This document shows, piece by piece, positions 34,194 to 42,854 of a stretch of 64,000 bases of DNA. A program made the translations under genes and the position numbers. Origin of the DNA: Nocardioides ochotonae (lineage in GTDB: Bacteria; Actinomycetota; Actinomycetes; Propionibacteriales; Nocardioidaceae); contig NZ_CP061769.1 in assembly GCF_011420305.2 (NCBI RefSeq), positions 1,103,001 through 1,167,000 on the forward strand. The letters are read 5' to 3'. The first letter of the stretch is position 1, and each line of letters opens with the position of its first letter. The notes below the pieces were generated by a model that ran no database searches, was not told the origin of the DNA, and was given only the letters and a program-made list of their open reading frames with translations.

Positions 34194-35534
34194 TCAGCCG
34201 CGCAGCGCGCGGGCCAGGACCGCGAGTGCGTGGTCGAGCTGACCGTCGTCCAGGGAGCCACCGAAGCCCACGACCAGTCCGTGTCGGACGTGGGTGCGGC
34301 ACTGGTCGGCCAGCAGGGGTACGTCGTAGCCCGCCGCGCGGCCGGCCTCGTGTGCGGCCAGCGCCTGCTCGCGCGGCATCACGAACGTCGCGTACATCCC
34401 CGCGACCGGCCCGGTGAGCTCGCCGTACGGCGCGAGCGCGTCGACCACGCGGCCCGCGCGGTCGGCGTACACCCGGCGCGCGGAGCGGACCACCTTGTCG
34501 ACGTAGCCGTCGCGCAGCAGGGCGAGGAGCGCGCGCTGCACCGGCCACGGCGGTGAGTCGTGGGTGATCGCGCGCTGGTGCGCGATGCGCTCGCGGATCC
34601 CCGCCGGCGCGACCAGCCAGCCCAGCCGCATGCTCGGCGCGACCGACTTGCTGGCGGTGCCGAGGTAGACGACGCGCTCGCGGTCGAGGCCGGCGAGCGC
34701 AGGCACCGGCGCGACGTCGTAGCGCAGCTCGGAGTCGTAGTCGTCCTCGATCACGACCGCGCCGGCGCGGCGGGCGCTCGCCAGCAGCGCGACCCGGTGG
34801 GCGGCGGGCATGGTGCGTCCGAGCGGGTGCTGGTGTGCGGGGGTGACGTACGCCGCGACCGTCCCGGCGAGGTCGGGCACCTCCAGGGCGGGCACATCGC
34901 GGACCCCGCGCCCGGTGGCGGCCACGGTCACCGCGGCGGCGCGATAGCCCGGGTCCTCCACGGCGACCGGGCCCGCGGGCAGGGCGCCGAGCGCGTGGCG
35001 CAGCCCGTCGGTGGTGCCGGCGGTGAGCAGCACCTCGTCGGGGTCGCAGACGACCCCGCGGACGTGCGCGAGCCGCTCGGCCAACGCGGCGCGCAGCGCG
35101 GGGAGGCCGCGCGGGTCGTCGTACCCGGCCGGCGGACGCGCGGTGGAGACCTCGCGCCAGGCGCGGCGCCACAGCGCGGCGTGGCGGGGGTCGATCCACG
35201 GGGTGCCGGTGCTGAGCCGCAGCAGGCCAGGCTCCGCCGGAGCGGTACGCCGGGTGGGCGGGGTGCTCGCGAGCGGCGGCGCGGCGGACACGAAGGTTCC
35301 GGACCCGTGGCGTCCCTCCAGCCACCCCTCGGCGACCAGCTGGGCGTAGGCCTGCTCGGTCACCGACCGTGCGACCCCGAGGTCGGCCGCGAGCGCCCGG
35401 CTGCTGGGCAGGCGGGTCCCGGCCGCGAGGCTCGCCGAGGTGATCCTGGCGCGCACCTGGTCGGCGAGCTGGGTGCCGAGCGGTCGGGCGCTGCGACGGT
35501 CCAGCGTCACCACGAGGGCGGGGGAGGGTGGCAC
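34194..35534 (-). CDS. MocR/PdxR-type transcriptional regulator (GntR-aminotransferase fusion)
   Basis: The 446-aa product fuses a winged-helix GntR domain (about 1-75: PLGTQLADQVRARITSASLAAGTRLPSSRALAADLGVARSVTEQAYAQLVAEGWL) to a class I aminotransferase-like domain with the PLP lysine in LGTASKSVAPSMRLGWL. MocR proteins sense PLP, GABA or taurine-type ligands and often control vitamin B6 genes. The divergent neighbour is a pyridoxamine-oxidase-fold protein, fitting that theme. The start is uncertain: GTG 35534 gives the usual short N-terminus, and the frame is open to an ATG at 35582 that would lie inside the candidate operator. Confidence 0.9.
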   Translation of the reverse strand: MPPSPALVVTLDRRSARPLGTQLADQVRARITSASLAAGTRLPSSRALAADLGVARSVTEQAYAQLVAEGWLEGRHGSGTFVSAAPPLASTPPTRRTAPAEPGLLRLSTGTPWIDPRHAALWRRAWREVSTARPPAGYDDPRGLPALRAALAERLAHVRGVVCDPDEVLLTAGTTDGLRHALGALPAGPVAVEDPGYRAAAVTVAATGRGVRDVPALEVPDLAGTVAAYVTPAHQHPLGRTMPAAHRVALLASARRAGAVVIEDDYDSELRYDVAPVPALAGLDRERVVYLGTASKSVAPSMRLGWLVAPAGIRERIAHQRAITHDSPPWPVQRALLALLRDGYVDKVVRSARRVYADRAGRVVDALAPYGELTGPVAGMYATFVMPREQALAAHEAGRAAGYDVPLLADQCRTHVRHGLVVGFGGSLDDGQLDHALAVLARALRG

Positions 35535-35561
35535 GAGTGTCCTGCCGTTCTGGGGTCGGAT

Positions 35562-35581
35562 TGGCTGCTGACAGCAGGCCA
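35562..35581. promoter_or_regulatory. Candidate operator between the MocR gene and the flavin-oxidase gene
   Basis: TGGCTGCTGACAGCAGGCCA is a near-perfect inverted repeat (TGGC-TGCTG / CAGCA-GCCA with one extra G) centred between the divergent genes. It could bind the MocR protein to control both directions. Confidence 0.45.
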
Positions 35582-35602
35582 CTGGTGCTCGACGATAGAC
35601 CC

Positions 35603-36289
35603 ATGACCCTCCCGCTCTCGCCCACCGCCCGCACGAGCCTCGGCCGCAGCCCCCACCGCGCCGTCTCCGAGCGCGCCCAGCTGCACGCCTTCCTCGCCGA
35701 CGGCCTGGTCGCCCACGTCGGTGTCGTGGTCGGGGAGGGCGCCGCCGCGCACCCCGTCGTACTCCCGACGGCGTACGCCGTGGACCCCGAGGGCCCCGAC
35801 GAGGGCGGCACCCTCTACCTGCACGGCTCGGTCGCCGCCCGCTGGCTGCGCGCGGCCGTCGGTGCCACGATCTGCGTCACCGTGACCGAGGTGGACGGCG
35901 TCGTGACCGCCCGCTCGGCGTTCCACCACTCGATGAACTACCGCTCGGCCGTCGTCATCGGCGCGGCCCGGGAGGTGCTCGACGCCGACGAGCGGGGCCG
36001 GGCGCTGGACGCGATCGTGGACCACCTCGTCCCCGGTCGCGCCGCCACCCTGCGCCCGAGCACCCGCAAGGAGCTCGCCGCGACGATCGTCCTCGCCGTC
36101 CCCCTGGCCGAGGCGTCGATGAAGGCGCGTGCCGGCGGCCCGGTCGACGACCCCGAGGACGTCGCCGCGGGCACCTGGGGCGGCCACCTGCCGGTACGCC
36201 GGGTGTGGGACGCGCCCGTGCCCGACGCCGACGCCCACGGGGCGGCGCCGGCCGACGTGCGGGCCCGCGTCGGGCTCACCCCCGCCTGA
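35603..36289 (+). CDS. Pyridoxamine 5'-phosphate oxidase-fold, flavin-binding protein
   Basis: The 228-aa product has the split-barrel fold: LHAFLADGLVAHVGVV, VVLPTAYAVDPEGPDEGGTLYLHGSVAARWLRA and ATICVTVTEVDGVVTARSAFHHSMNYRSAVVIGAAREV, patterns shared by the FMN- or F420-binding relatives of PNPOx (the flavin-nucleotide-binding group). No catalytic set for pyridoxal synthesis can be assigned. It is divergent from the MocR regulator with 68 bp between starts, suggesting control by that regulator. The ATG lies a few bases after GACGATAGAC, so the leader is very short. Confidence 0.85.
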   Translation: MTLPLSPTARTSLGRSPHRAVSERAQLHAFLADGLVAHVGVVVGEGAAAHPVVLPTAYAVDPEGPDEGGTLYLHGSVAARWLRAAVGATICVTVTEVDGVVTARSAFHHSMNYRSAVVIGAAREVLDADERGRALDAIVDHLVPGRAATLRPSTRKELAATIVLAVPLAEASMKARAGGPVDDPEDVAAGTWGGHLPVRRVWDAPVPDADAHGAAPADVRARVGLTPA

Positions 36290-36316
36290 GCGTCGGGGCC
36301 GTCGTGGGGTGGGGGT

Positions 36317-36322
36317 TAGGCT
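36317..36322 (+). promoter_or_regulatory. -10 element TAGGCT of ndk
   Basis: TAGGCT is six bases before the ndk ATG at 36329, again without room for a ribosome site. Confidence 0.55.
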
Positions 36323-36328
36323 TCTCAC

Positions 36329-36736
36329 ATGACGCAGCGCACCTTGGTCCTCCTCAAGCCCGACACCGTCAGCCGTGGTCTGGTCGGCAAGGTGCTGGAT
36401 CGCTACGAGGCGAAGGGCCTCTCGATCGTCGCGATGGAGCTGCGCCGGATCACCGCCGAGATGTCCGACCAGCACTACGCCGAGCACGTCGAGCGCGACT
36501 TCTACCCCGACCTGCGTGAGTTCGTCACCAGTGGCCCGCTCGTCGCGATGGTGCTCGAGGGCGACGACGCGATCGAGGTCGTCCGTGGCCTCAATGGCGC
36601 CACCGACGGCCGCAAGGCCGCCGCCGGGACGATCCGCGGCGACCTCTCGCTGTCCAACCGCGAGAACCTCGTGCACGGCTCGGACTCCCCGGAGTCCGCC
36701 GCCCGCGAGATCGGCATCTGGTTCCCCGAGCTCTGA
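36329..36736 (+). CDS. ndk: Nucleoside diphosphate kinase
   Basis: The 135-aa enzyme transfers the gamma phosphate between nucleoside tri- and diphosphates through phospho-His116 (ENLVHGSDS). TLVLLKPDTVSRGLVG and the GTIRGDL loop are diagnostic. It is a complete small NDK of the short bacterial type. It is a single-gene unit with its own -10 and a 17-bp terminator. In M. tuberculosis ndk (Rv2445c) lies between the folC pair and rne; here the mre-rod operon and other genes are placed in between. Confidence 0.97.
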   Translation: MTQRTLVLLKPDTVSRGLVGKVLDRYEAKGLSIVAMELRRITAEMSDQHYAEHVERDFYPDLREFVTSGPLVAMVLEGDDAIEVVRGLNGATDGRKAAAGTIRGDLSLSNRENLVHGSDSPESAAREIGIWFPEL

Positions 36737-36745
36737 CCCCCACGT

Positions 36746-36782
36746 ACGACGGGCCGGTGCGCATCGCGCACCGGCCCGTCGT
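36746..36782 (+). terminator. Intrinsic terminator after ndk
   Basis: A perfect 17-bp stem (ACGACGGGCCGGTGCGC and complement) closes an ATC loop ten bases after the ndk stop. Confidence 0.9.
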
Positions 36783-36925
36783 CATGTGGGGCCGACTCGC
36801 GCCACCACGAGGGGCGACTCGCGCAATTGGCGGGGGCGGGCCGCGTGTCCTCCCGGTCCGGTGGGTCGCGGCTTCGTAGCCTGAGAACTCTTCCCCACCA
36901 GCACCATCCGAAAGCGGCGGCACCC

Positions 36926-37954
36926 ATGGCGAACAGCTTCTTCGGCCGGGACATGGCAGTCGACCTCGGCACCGCCAACACCCTGGTCTACGTCCGCGGC
37001 AAGGGCGTCCTGCTCGACGAGCCCAGCGTCGTCGCGCTCAACGCCACCACCGGCGAGATCCTCGCGGTCGGCCACGAGGCGAAGCGCATGATCGGCCGCA
37101 CCCCCGACAACATCGCCGCGATCCGCCCGCTCAAGGACGGCGTCATCGCCGACTTCGAGGCGACCGAGCAGATGCTGCGCTTCTTCATCCAGCAGGTCCA
37201 CAAGCGGCGCTACTTCGCCAAGCCGCGGATGGTCGTGTGCGTGCCGAGCGGCATCACCGCCGTCGAGCAGCGCGCGGTCAAGGAGGCCGGCTACCAGGCC
37301 GGCGCCCGCAAGGTCTACATCGTCGAGGAGCCGATGGCCGCGGCGATCGGCGCCGGGCTGCCCGTGCACCAGGCGACCGGCAACATGGTCGTCGACGTCG
37401 GTGGCGGCACCACCGAGGTCGCCGTCATCTCCCTCGGCGGCATTGTGACCAGCCTGAGCGTGCGCACCGCCGGTGACGACCTCGACGCCGCGATCGTGGC
37501 GTGGATGAAGAAGGAGTACTCCCTGATGCTCGGGGAGCGCACCGCCGAGGAGGTCAAGATGACCCTCGGCTCGGCGTTCCCGCTGCCCGACGAGCCCGAG
37601 GCCGAGATCCGCGGCCGCGACATGATCTCCGGCCTGCCCCGCACCGTCGTGGTCTCCAGCGCCGAGGTCCGCCAGGCCCTCGAGGAGCCGCTGCACGCCA
37701 TCGTCGACGCGGTGCGCGCCACCCTCGACCAGACCCCGCCCGAGCTCGCCGGCGACATCATGGACCGCGGCATCGTGCTCACCGGCGGCGGCGCCCTGCT
37801 GCGCGGCCTCGACGAGCGGCTTCGCCACGAGACGGGGATGCCCGTCCACGTCGCCGAGGACCCGCTCAGCTCCGTCGCCCTCGGCGCCGGCAAGTGCGTG
37901 GAGGAGTTCGAGGCTCTCCAGCAGGTGCTCGTCTCGGAGCCGAGGCGGTTCTGA
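36926..37954 (+). CDS. mreB: Rod-shape-determining protein MreB
   Basis: The 342-aa actin homologue polymerises under the membrane and guides lateral wall synthesis. Actin-family phosphate loops are visible ([32 protein letters not shown]), as are the adenosine motif [10 protein letters not shown] and the N-terminal membrane-facing residues. The start ATG gives [16 protein letters not shown], the actinobacterial form. It opens a five-gene operon (mreB, mreC, mreD, mrdA, rodA) in which each junction overlaps or is short. Presence of MreB distinguishes this genome from mycobacteria and corynebacteria, which lack it, and fits Nocardioides or streptomycetes. Confidence 0.97.
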   Translation: MANSFFGRDMAVDLGTANTLVYVRGKGVLLDEPSVVALNATTGEILAVGHEAKRMIGRTPDNIAAIRPLKDGVIADFEATEQMLRFFIQQVHKRRYFAKPRMVVCVPSGITAVEQRAVKEAGYQAGARKVYIVEEPMAAAIGAGLPVHQATGNMVVDVGGGTTEVAVISLGGIVTSLSVRTAGDDLDAAIVAWMKKEYSLMLGERTAEEVKMTLGSAFPLPDEPEAEIRGRDMISGLPRTVVVSSAEVRQALEEPLHAIVDAVRATLDQTPPELAGDIMDRGIVLTGGGALLRGLDERLRHETGMPVHVAEDPLSSVALGAGKCVEEFEALQQVLVSEPRRF

Positions 37955-38895
37955 TGGCGCTCGACGGGCTCGACCAACGCCGGTCCCGGGAGCGCCGCTG
38001 GCGCAGCTCCGGCGACCTCGGCCGCCCCCGCGGCCCGCGCCGCTCGGTCGCCGTGGCGCTCGTGCTGGCCAGCATCACCCTGATGACCCTCGACCAGCAG
38101 ACCGACCCGGTCGTCGAGCCCGCGCGCCGGGCCGTCGGCGAGGTGATCGGCCCGATCGAGGTGGGTGCGTCGGCAGTGCTGCGTCCCTTCGTCTCCCTCC
38201 CCGGCTGGTTCCGCACCCACGGTGACCTGCGCGGCGAGATCGACACCCTCGAGGCCGAGAACGCGCGCCTGCGCTCCGAGGCCAACACCGCCGACTACGA
38301 CCGCAACCGCCTCGCCGAGTACGACGGATTGAGCAAGGCCTCCTCCGACCTCGGCTACGCGCTGGTGCCGGCGCGCGTGGTCGCGCTCGGTCCCTCGCAG
38401 TCCTTCTCCGCCACGGTGATGATCGACGCCGGGTCCGAGGCCGGGCTGGACGCCGACATGACGGTGATCAACAACGACGGTCTCGTCGGGCGCGTCCTGC
38501 GCGTGACCCGGACGACCGCGACGGTGCTGCTGGCCATCGACCCCGAGTCGGTGGTCGGCGGCCGGATCGGCTCCAGCATGGAGATCGGCTTCCTGCACGG
38601 CCGCGGTGCGCTCGGCGACGAGGCCCGCCTCGACCTGCAGCTGCTCGACGAGGCGGTCGTCCCGGGCCGCGGCGACGCCGTGGTCACCTGGGGCAGCCGC
38701 AACGGCGCGCCGTACGTCTCCGGCATCCCGGTCGGCGAGGTGACGGCCGTCTACTCCAACGTCCGCGACTCCTCCCAGCGCGCCGTGGTGCGCCCCTACG
38801 TCGACTTCGCCAGCCTCGACGTGGTCGGTGTCGTGGTGCCCTCGGGCACCGACAGCGACCGCACCGTGATCGAGGCCGACGGGGGCCGGCGATGA
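37954..38895 (+). CDS. mreC: Rod-shape-determining protein MreC
   Basis: The 313-aa product has a basic cytoplasmic N-terminus, one transmembrane helix (about 29-46, RSVAVALVLASITLMTL), a coiled coil (HGDLRGEIDTLEAENARLRSEANTADYDRNRLAEYDGL) and the external beta domain (ALVPARVVALGPSQSFSATVMIDAGSEAGL). MreC scaffolds PBP2-RodA and MreB. Its ATG overlaps the mreB stop (TGATG). Confidence 0.96.
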   Translation: MALDGLDQRRSRERRWRSSGDLGRPRGPRRSVAVALVLASITLMTLDQQTDPVVEPARRAVGEVIGPIEVGASAVLRPFVSLPGWFRTHGDLRGEIDTLEAENARLRSEANTADYDRNRLAEYDGLSKASSDLGYALVPARVVALGPSQSFSATVMIDAGSEAGLDADMTVINNDGLVGRVLRVTRTTATVLLAIDPESVVGGRIGSSMEIGFLHGRGALGDEARLDLQLLDEAVVPGRGDAVVTWGSRNGAPYVSGIPVGEVTAVYSNVRDSSQRAVVRPYVDFASLDVVGVVVPSGTDSDRTVIEADGGRR

Positions 38896-39404
38896 GCGGG
38901 CTGCGCGCCGTGGTGGCGCTGGTGGGCGCCCTGCTCGCCCTGGTTCTCCAGACGACCTTCTTCTCCCACCTGTCCTGGGAGGGCGTGGTGCCCAACCTGT
39001 GCCTGCTGCTCGTCGTGGGCGCCGGGCTGGTGCGCGGGTCCGAGTTCGCGATGGTGCTGGGCTTCGGCGCCGGCCTGCTGCTCGACCTCGCCCCGCCCGC
39101 CGACCACCTCGCCGGCCGCTGGGCGCTGGCCCTGGTCGTCGTCGGGTACGTCGCGGGGCGGGTGCGCCAGGACGTGCGCCCCACGGCGATCTCGGTGGTC
39201 CTCACCGTCGCCGCCTGCTCCTTCGTCGGGACCTCGGTGTTCGCGCTGACCGGACTGGTGCTGCGCGACCCGGTGCTCGGCGTCGGTGAGCTGCTCCAGG
39301 TGATCGGCATCGCGCTGGTCTGGGACGTCCTGCTCACGCCGTTCGTGCTGCCGCTGGTGATGGGCGCCTTCCGCCGCCTCCAGCCGGACCGGGTGCCCGC
39401 ATGA
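38892..39404 (+). CDS. mreD: Rod-shape-determining protein MreD
   Basis: The 170-aa product is an integral membrane protein with about five helices (ALVGALLALVLQTTFFSHL, CLLLVVGAGLVRG, ALALVVVGYVAG, ISVVLTVAACSFVGTSVFALTGLVL, LLQVIGIALVWDVLLTPFVLPLVM). The DLAPP motif and short length match MreD. It completes the MreBCD core of the elongasome. The ATG overlaps the mreC stop (ATGA). Confidence 0.93.
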   Translation: MSGLRAVVALVGALLALVLQTTFFSHLSWEGVVPNLCLLLVVGAGLVRGSEFAMVLGFGAGLLLDLAPPADHLAGRWALALVVVGYVAGRVRQDVRPTAISVVLTVAACSFVGTSVFALTGLVLRDPVLGVGELLQVIGIALVWDVLLTPFVLPLVMGAFRRLQPDRVPA

Positions 39405-39435
39405 CGCGCCCGGTGAACGACGGACGGGTGCGCTG

Positions 39436-41577
39436 ATGGCGGCCTCCGCCGAGGGGTCGCGGCGCAGCCGGCTGCGGCTGGTCGTGATCCAGGTGCTCGT
39501 GCTCTCGCTCTTCGCCACGCTGCTGGCGCGGCTGTACTACATCCAGGTCGTCAGCGGCGAGCAGTACACCGCCCAGGCCGCCTCGCAGTCGGTGCGCGAG
39601 ATCGTCGTGCAGCCCCAGCGCGGGCTGATCGTCGATGCCCAGGGCCGGCCGCTGGTCACCAACCGCACCACCTGGGTGCTCTCGATCGACCGCACCGTCC
39701 TGGGCAAGCTCACCGAGCGCCAGCAGGACGTCCTGCTCGGCCGGGTCGGGGAGATCAGCGGCCTGCGGGTGCCGCAGGTGCGCAAGCGGCTCGTCACCTG
39801 CGGGGAGAGCGGCAGCATTCCCGGCGTGTGCTGGAACGGCTCGCCGTACCAGCCGGTGCCGGTGGCCTCCGAGGTCCCGCAGGAGGTCGCGCTGCGGGTC
39901 CTCGAGCAGCCGGAGGACTTCCCGGCGGTGCTCGCCGAGCAGCAGAGCGTGCGCAACTACCCCCGCCCGCACGGCACCAACCTCGCCCACGTGCTCGGCT
40001 ACCTCAGCCCGATCACCGAGGAGGAGTTCGCCCTCGCGACCGCCGACGGCGACGACTCGCTCAACGGCGCCTCGGTGGTCGGCCGGGCCGGGGTGGAGAA
40101 GCAGTACGACAAGTGGCTGCGCGGCATGCCCGGCTACCGCCGCGTGGCCGTCGACTCGATGGGGCGCGTGCTCGGCGACAGCGGCGAGGTCAATGCGGAG
40201 CCCGGCAACACGCTGGTCACGACGATCGATGCGAAGGTGCAGGGCGTGGTCGAGCGCGAGCTCGCCAACACGCTGGCCAAGGCCCGCACGGAGTTCGACG
40301 AGGTCACCGGTCGCCCCTACGTCGCCGACTCCGGCGCGGTCGTGGTGATGGAGACCAGGACCGGACGGATCGTGTCGATGGCCAGCCAGCCGACGTACGA
40401 CCCGGAGGTCTGGGTCGGCGGGATCACCAAGAAGCAGCTCGCCCGGCTCTACTCCGAGGCCGCGGGCACCCCGCTGCTCGGCCGTGCCACCCAGGGCCAG
40501 TTCGCGCCGGGCTCGACGTGGAAGCCGTTCATGACCGCCGGGGCGCTCACCCACGGCTACTCCACCGACACCCGTCTCAACTGCTCCCCGACCTTCCGGG
40601 TCGGCAACCGCGACTTCAAGAACTACGAGTCCGGCGCGCACGGCTACGTCGGCTTCGACAAGGCCCTCGAGGTCTCCTGCAACACCTTCTTCTACCGCAT
40701 CGGCTTCGACTACTGGCAGCGCTTCGGCTCCGACGTCGCCGACGTGGACGCCAAGGACCCGCTCGTGGAGGAGGCCAAGGACTTCGGCTTCGGCTCCTCC
40801 ACCGGCATCGACCTGCCCGGCGAGGCCTCCGGCCGGATCGCGGACCGGAAGTGGAAGCGGTCCTACTACGACTCGATGAAGGACTTCTACTGCGGCATCG
40901 CCGACGCGCCGCAGGACGCGGACACCTCCGACTTCGTCTACAAGTTCGCCCGCGAGTTCTGCATCGAGGGCTTCGCCTACCGCGCCGGCGACGCGGTCAA
41001 CTTCGCCATCGGCCAGGGCGACACGATCATCACCCCGCTCCAGCTCGCCCGCGCGTACGCCGCGCTGGCCAACGGCGGCACCCTGTGGGCGCCGCGGATC
41101 GGCCGGGCGATCGTGGACCCCGCCGGTGAGGTGGTCCGTGAGTTCGCGCCGCGCAAGAACGGCACCGTCGACCTGCCGAAGGGCGTCTTCGACTACATCG
41201 ACAACGCCCTGACCGGCGTCAGCACCCGCGGCACCATGAGCTGGAAGCTGATCGGCTTCCCGCTCGACGACGTCCGGATCAGGGCCAAGACCGGCTCCGC
41301 GGAGGTCTACGGCAAGCAGTCGACCTCCTGGCTGGCGACCTACACCGAGGACTACGTCGTGGTGATGATGGTCAGCCAGGGCGGCACGGGCTCCGGGCGC
41401 AACGGCGACTCGGTGCGCCGCATCTACGAGGCGCTGTACGGCGTGCAGGACGGTGTGGTGAAGCCCGAGAAGGCGGCGATCCCCGGCAGCGTCCCGCCCA
41501 GCAGCCTCCCGACCTTCACCAAGGACGGCTCGATCCTGCCGCCCGCCACCCGCGCGTCGAGGAAGGACCGGCGGTGA
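39436..41577 (+). CDS. mrdA: Penicillin-binding protein 2, elongasome transpeptidase
   Basis: The 713-aa class B PBP has a short cytoplasmic N-terminus, one membrane helix (about 14-32), a pedestal domain with RGLIVDAQGRPLVTNR, and the transpeptidase domain with SxxK at Ser360-Lys363 (APGSTWKPF), SxN at Ser414-Asn416 (EVSCNTF) and KTG at 618-620 (AKTGSAEV). It cross-links lateral wall peptidoglycan together with RodA. It follows mreD by 31 bp and its stop overlaps the rodA start. The insertion between the active-site motifs (DVDAKDPLVEE, CGIADAPQDADTSD) is longer than in E. coli PBP2. Confidence 0.96.
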   Translation: MAASAEGSRRSRLRLVVIQVLVLSLFATLLARLYYIQVVSGEQYTAQAASQSVREIVVQPQRGLIVDAQGRPLVTNRTTWVLSIDRTVLGKLTERQQDVLLGRVGEISGLRVPQVRKRLVTCGESGSIPGVCWNGSPYQPVPVASEVPQEVALRVLEQPEDFPAVLAEQQSVRNYPRPHGTNLAHVLGYLSPITEEEFALATADGDDSLNGASVVGRAGVEKQYDKWLRGMPGYRRVAVDSMGRVLGDSGEVNAEPGNTLVTTIDAKVQGVVERELANTLAKARTEFDEVTGRPYVADSGAVVVMETRTGRIVSMASQPTYDPEVWVGGITKKQLARLYSEAAGTPLLGRATQGQFAPGSTWKPFMTAGALTHGYSTDTRLNCSPTFRVGNRDFKNYESGAHGYVGFDKALEVSCNTFFYRIGFDYWQRFGSDVADVDAKDPLVEEAKDFGFGSSTGIDLPGEASGRIADRKWKRSYYDSMKDFYCGIADAPQDADTSDFVYKFAREFCIEGFAYRAGDAVNFAIGQGDTIITPLQLARAYAALANGGTLWAPRIGRAIVDPAGEVVREFAPRKNGTVDLPKGVFDYIDNALTGVSTRGTMSWKLIGFPLDDVRIRAKTGSAEVYGKQSTSWLATYTEDYVVVMMVSQGGTGSGRNGDSVRRIYEALYGVQDGVVKPEKAAIPGSVPPSSLPTFTKDGSILPPATRASRKDRR

Positions 41578-42794
41578 GCTCTCCCTCCATGTCGGGGTCC
41601 CTGTCCAAGCAGTTCCCCGGCTCCGGCTTCCGGGCCCCGCGCATCGACTGGCTGCTGATGGTGGCGGTGCTGGCCCTGGTCGGGCTCGGCACCCTGCTGG
41701 TCTGGTCGGCGACGTCGCCGCGCGACGTGCTCACCGGCGGCGACTCCACGGCGTACCTGCGCAAGCACCTCGTCAACGTCGCGATCGGCCTGGTGCTGAT
41801 GCTGCTGGTGACCGCCGTCGAGCACCGCTGGGTGCGGATGCTGGCGCCGCTGGTCTACCTCGCCTCGGTCGTGGGCCTCGTGCTCGTGCTGACGATGGGC
41901 TCGACGATCAACGGCTCGCAGTCCTGGCTGGTGATCGGCGGGATGTCCATCCAGCCCTCGGAGTTCGCCAAGCTCGCGGTGATCATCGGGATGGCGCTGG
42001 TGCTGGCCGAGCGGGCCGCCGGGCGCTGGCACGCGAGCGTCGGCAGCGTCGACGTCGGGCTGATGCTCCTGGTCGCCGCGCTCCCGGCGACGCTGATCAT
42101 GCTGCAGCCCGACCTCGGCACGATGCTGGTGCTGACCGCCACCGTCTTCGGCATCCTGGCCACCTCCGGGGCGCCGCGTCGCTGGCTGGCCCTGCTGGTC
42201 GGCGCCGGCGTCACCGTCGCGACCCTCGCCGTCCTCGGCGGGCTGCTGAAGGACTACCAGGTCGACCGGTTCATGGCCTTCACCAACCCCGACCTCGACC
42301 CCCGCGGCGCCGGCTACAACGTCGAGCAGGCGCGGATCGCGGTCGGCAACGGCGGGCTGCTCGGCCAGGGGCTCTTCGACGGCTCGCAGACGCGCGCGGG
42401 GTTCGTCCCCGAGCAGCACACCGACTTCATCTTCACCGTCGCCGGCGAGGAGCTCGGGCTGCTCGGCGCCGGGGTGCTGGTGCTCCTGCTCGGCGTGGTG
42501 CTGTGGCGCGCGCTGAGCATCGCCTACCGCAGCGAGGACGTCTTCGGCCGGGTCGCGGCCGCCGGCATCGCGTGCTGGTTCGGCTTCCAGGCCTTCCAGA
42601 ACATCGGCATGTGCCTGGGCATCATGCCGGTCACCGGCGTGCCGTTGCCGTTCGTCTCCTACGGCGGCAGCTCGATGTTCGCCGGCCTGCTCGCGGTCGG
42701 GCTGCTGCAGAACATCCACCTGCGCACCTCGACCCCCGCGCCGAGCCGCTACGTCATGCCGTCGCGTCCGGTGCGGGTGCTCGCCGGACGTTGA
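41574..42794 (+). CDS. rodA: RodA, SEDS peptidoglycan glycosyltransferase
   Basis: The 406-aa SEDS protein has about ten membrane helices. Family motifs include LVWSATSP, GSTINGSQSWLVIGGMSIQPSEFAKLAVI, the catalytic-region Asp in LQPDLGTMLVLTATVFGI and the C-terminal PVTGVPLPFVSYGGSSMFAGLLAVGLLQNI. It polymerises lipid II with PBP2 as partner. Translation starts at a GTG sharing GTGA with the mrdA stop. The gene ends just before a tandem repeat and a convergent transporter gene. Confidence 0.96.
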   Translation: MSSPSMSGSLSKQFPGSGFRAPRIDWLLMVAVLALVGLGTLLVWSATSPRDVLTGGDSTAYLRKHLVNVAIGLVLMLLVTAVEHRWVRMLAPLVYLASVVGLVLVLTMGSTINGSQSWLVIGGMSIQPSEFAKLAVIIGMALVLAERAAGRWHASVGSVDVGLMLLVAALPATLIMLQPDLGTMLVLTATVFGILATSGAPRRWLALLVGAGVTVATLAVLGGLLKDYQVDRFMAFTNPDLDPRGAGYNVEQARIAVGNGGLLGQGLFDGSQTRAGFVPEQHTDFIFTVAGEELGLLGAGVLVLLLGVVLWRALSIAYRSEDVFGRVAAAGIACWFGFQAFQNIGMCLGIMPVTGVPLPFVSYGGSSMFAGLLAVGLLQNIHLRTSTPAPSRYVMPSRPVRVLAGR

Positions 42795-42802
42795 GCCCGC
42801 CC

Positions 42803-42854
42803 GGACCGATCAGGGCTGGACCGATCAGGGCTGGACCGATCAGGGCTGGACCGA
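42803..42854. repeat. 15-bp tandem repeat, three and a half units, between rodA and chaA
   Basis: GGACCGATCAGGGCT is repeated three times exactly and followed by GGACCGA. The chaA stop codon (TGA on the minus strand) falls in the last full unit, so the copies downstream of it look like duplicated gene ends. Confidence 0.9.
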
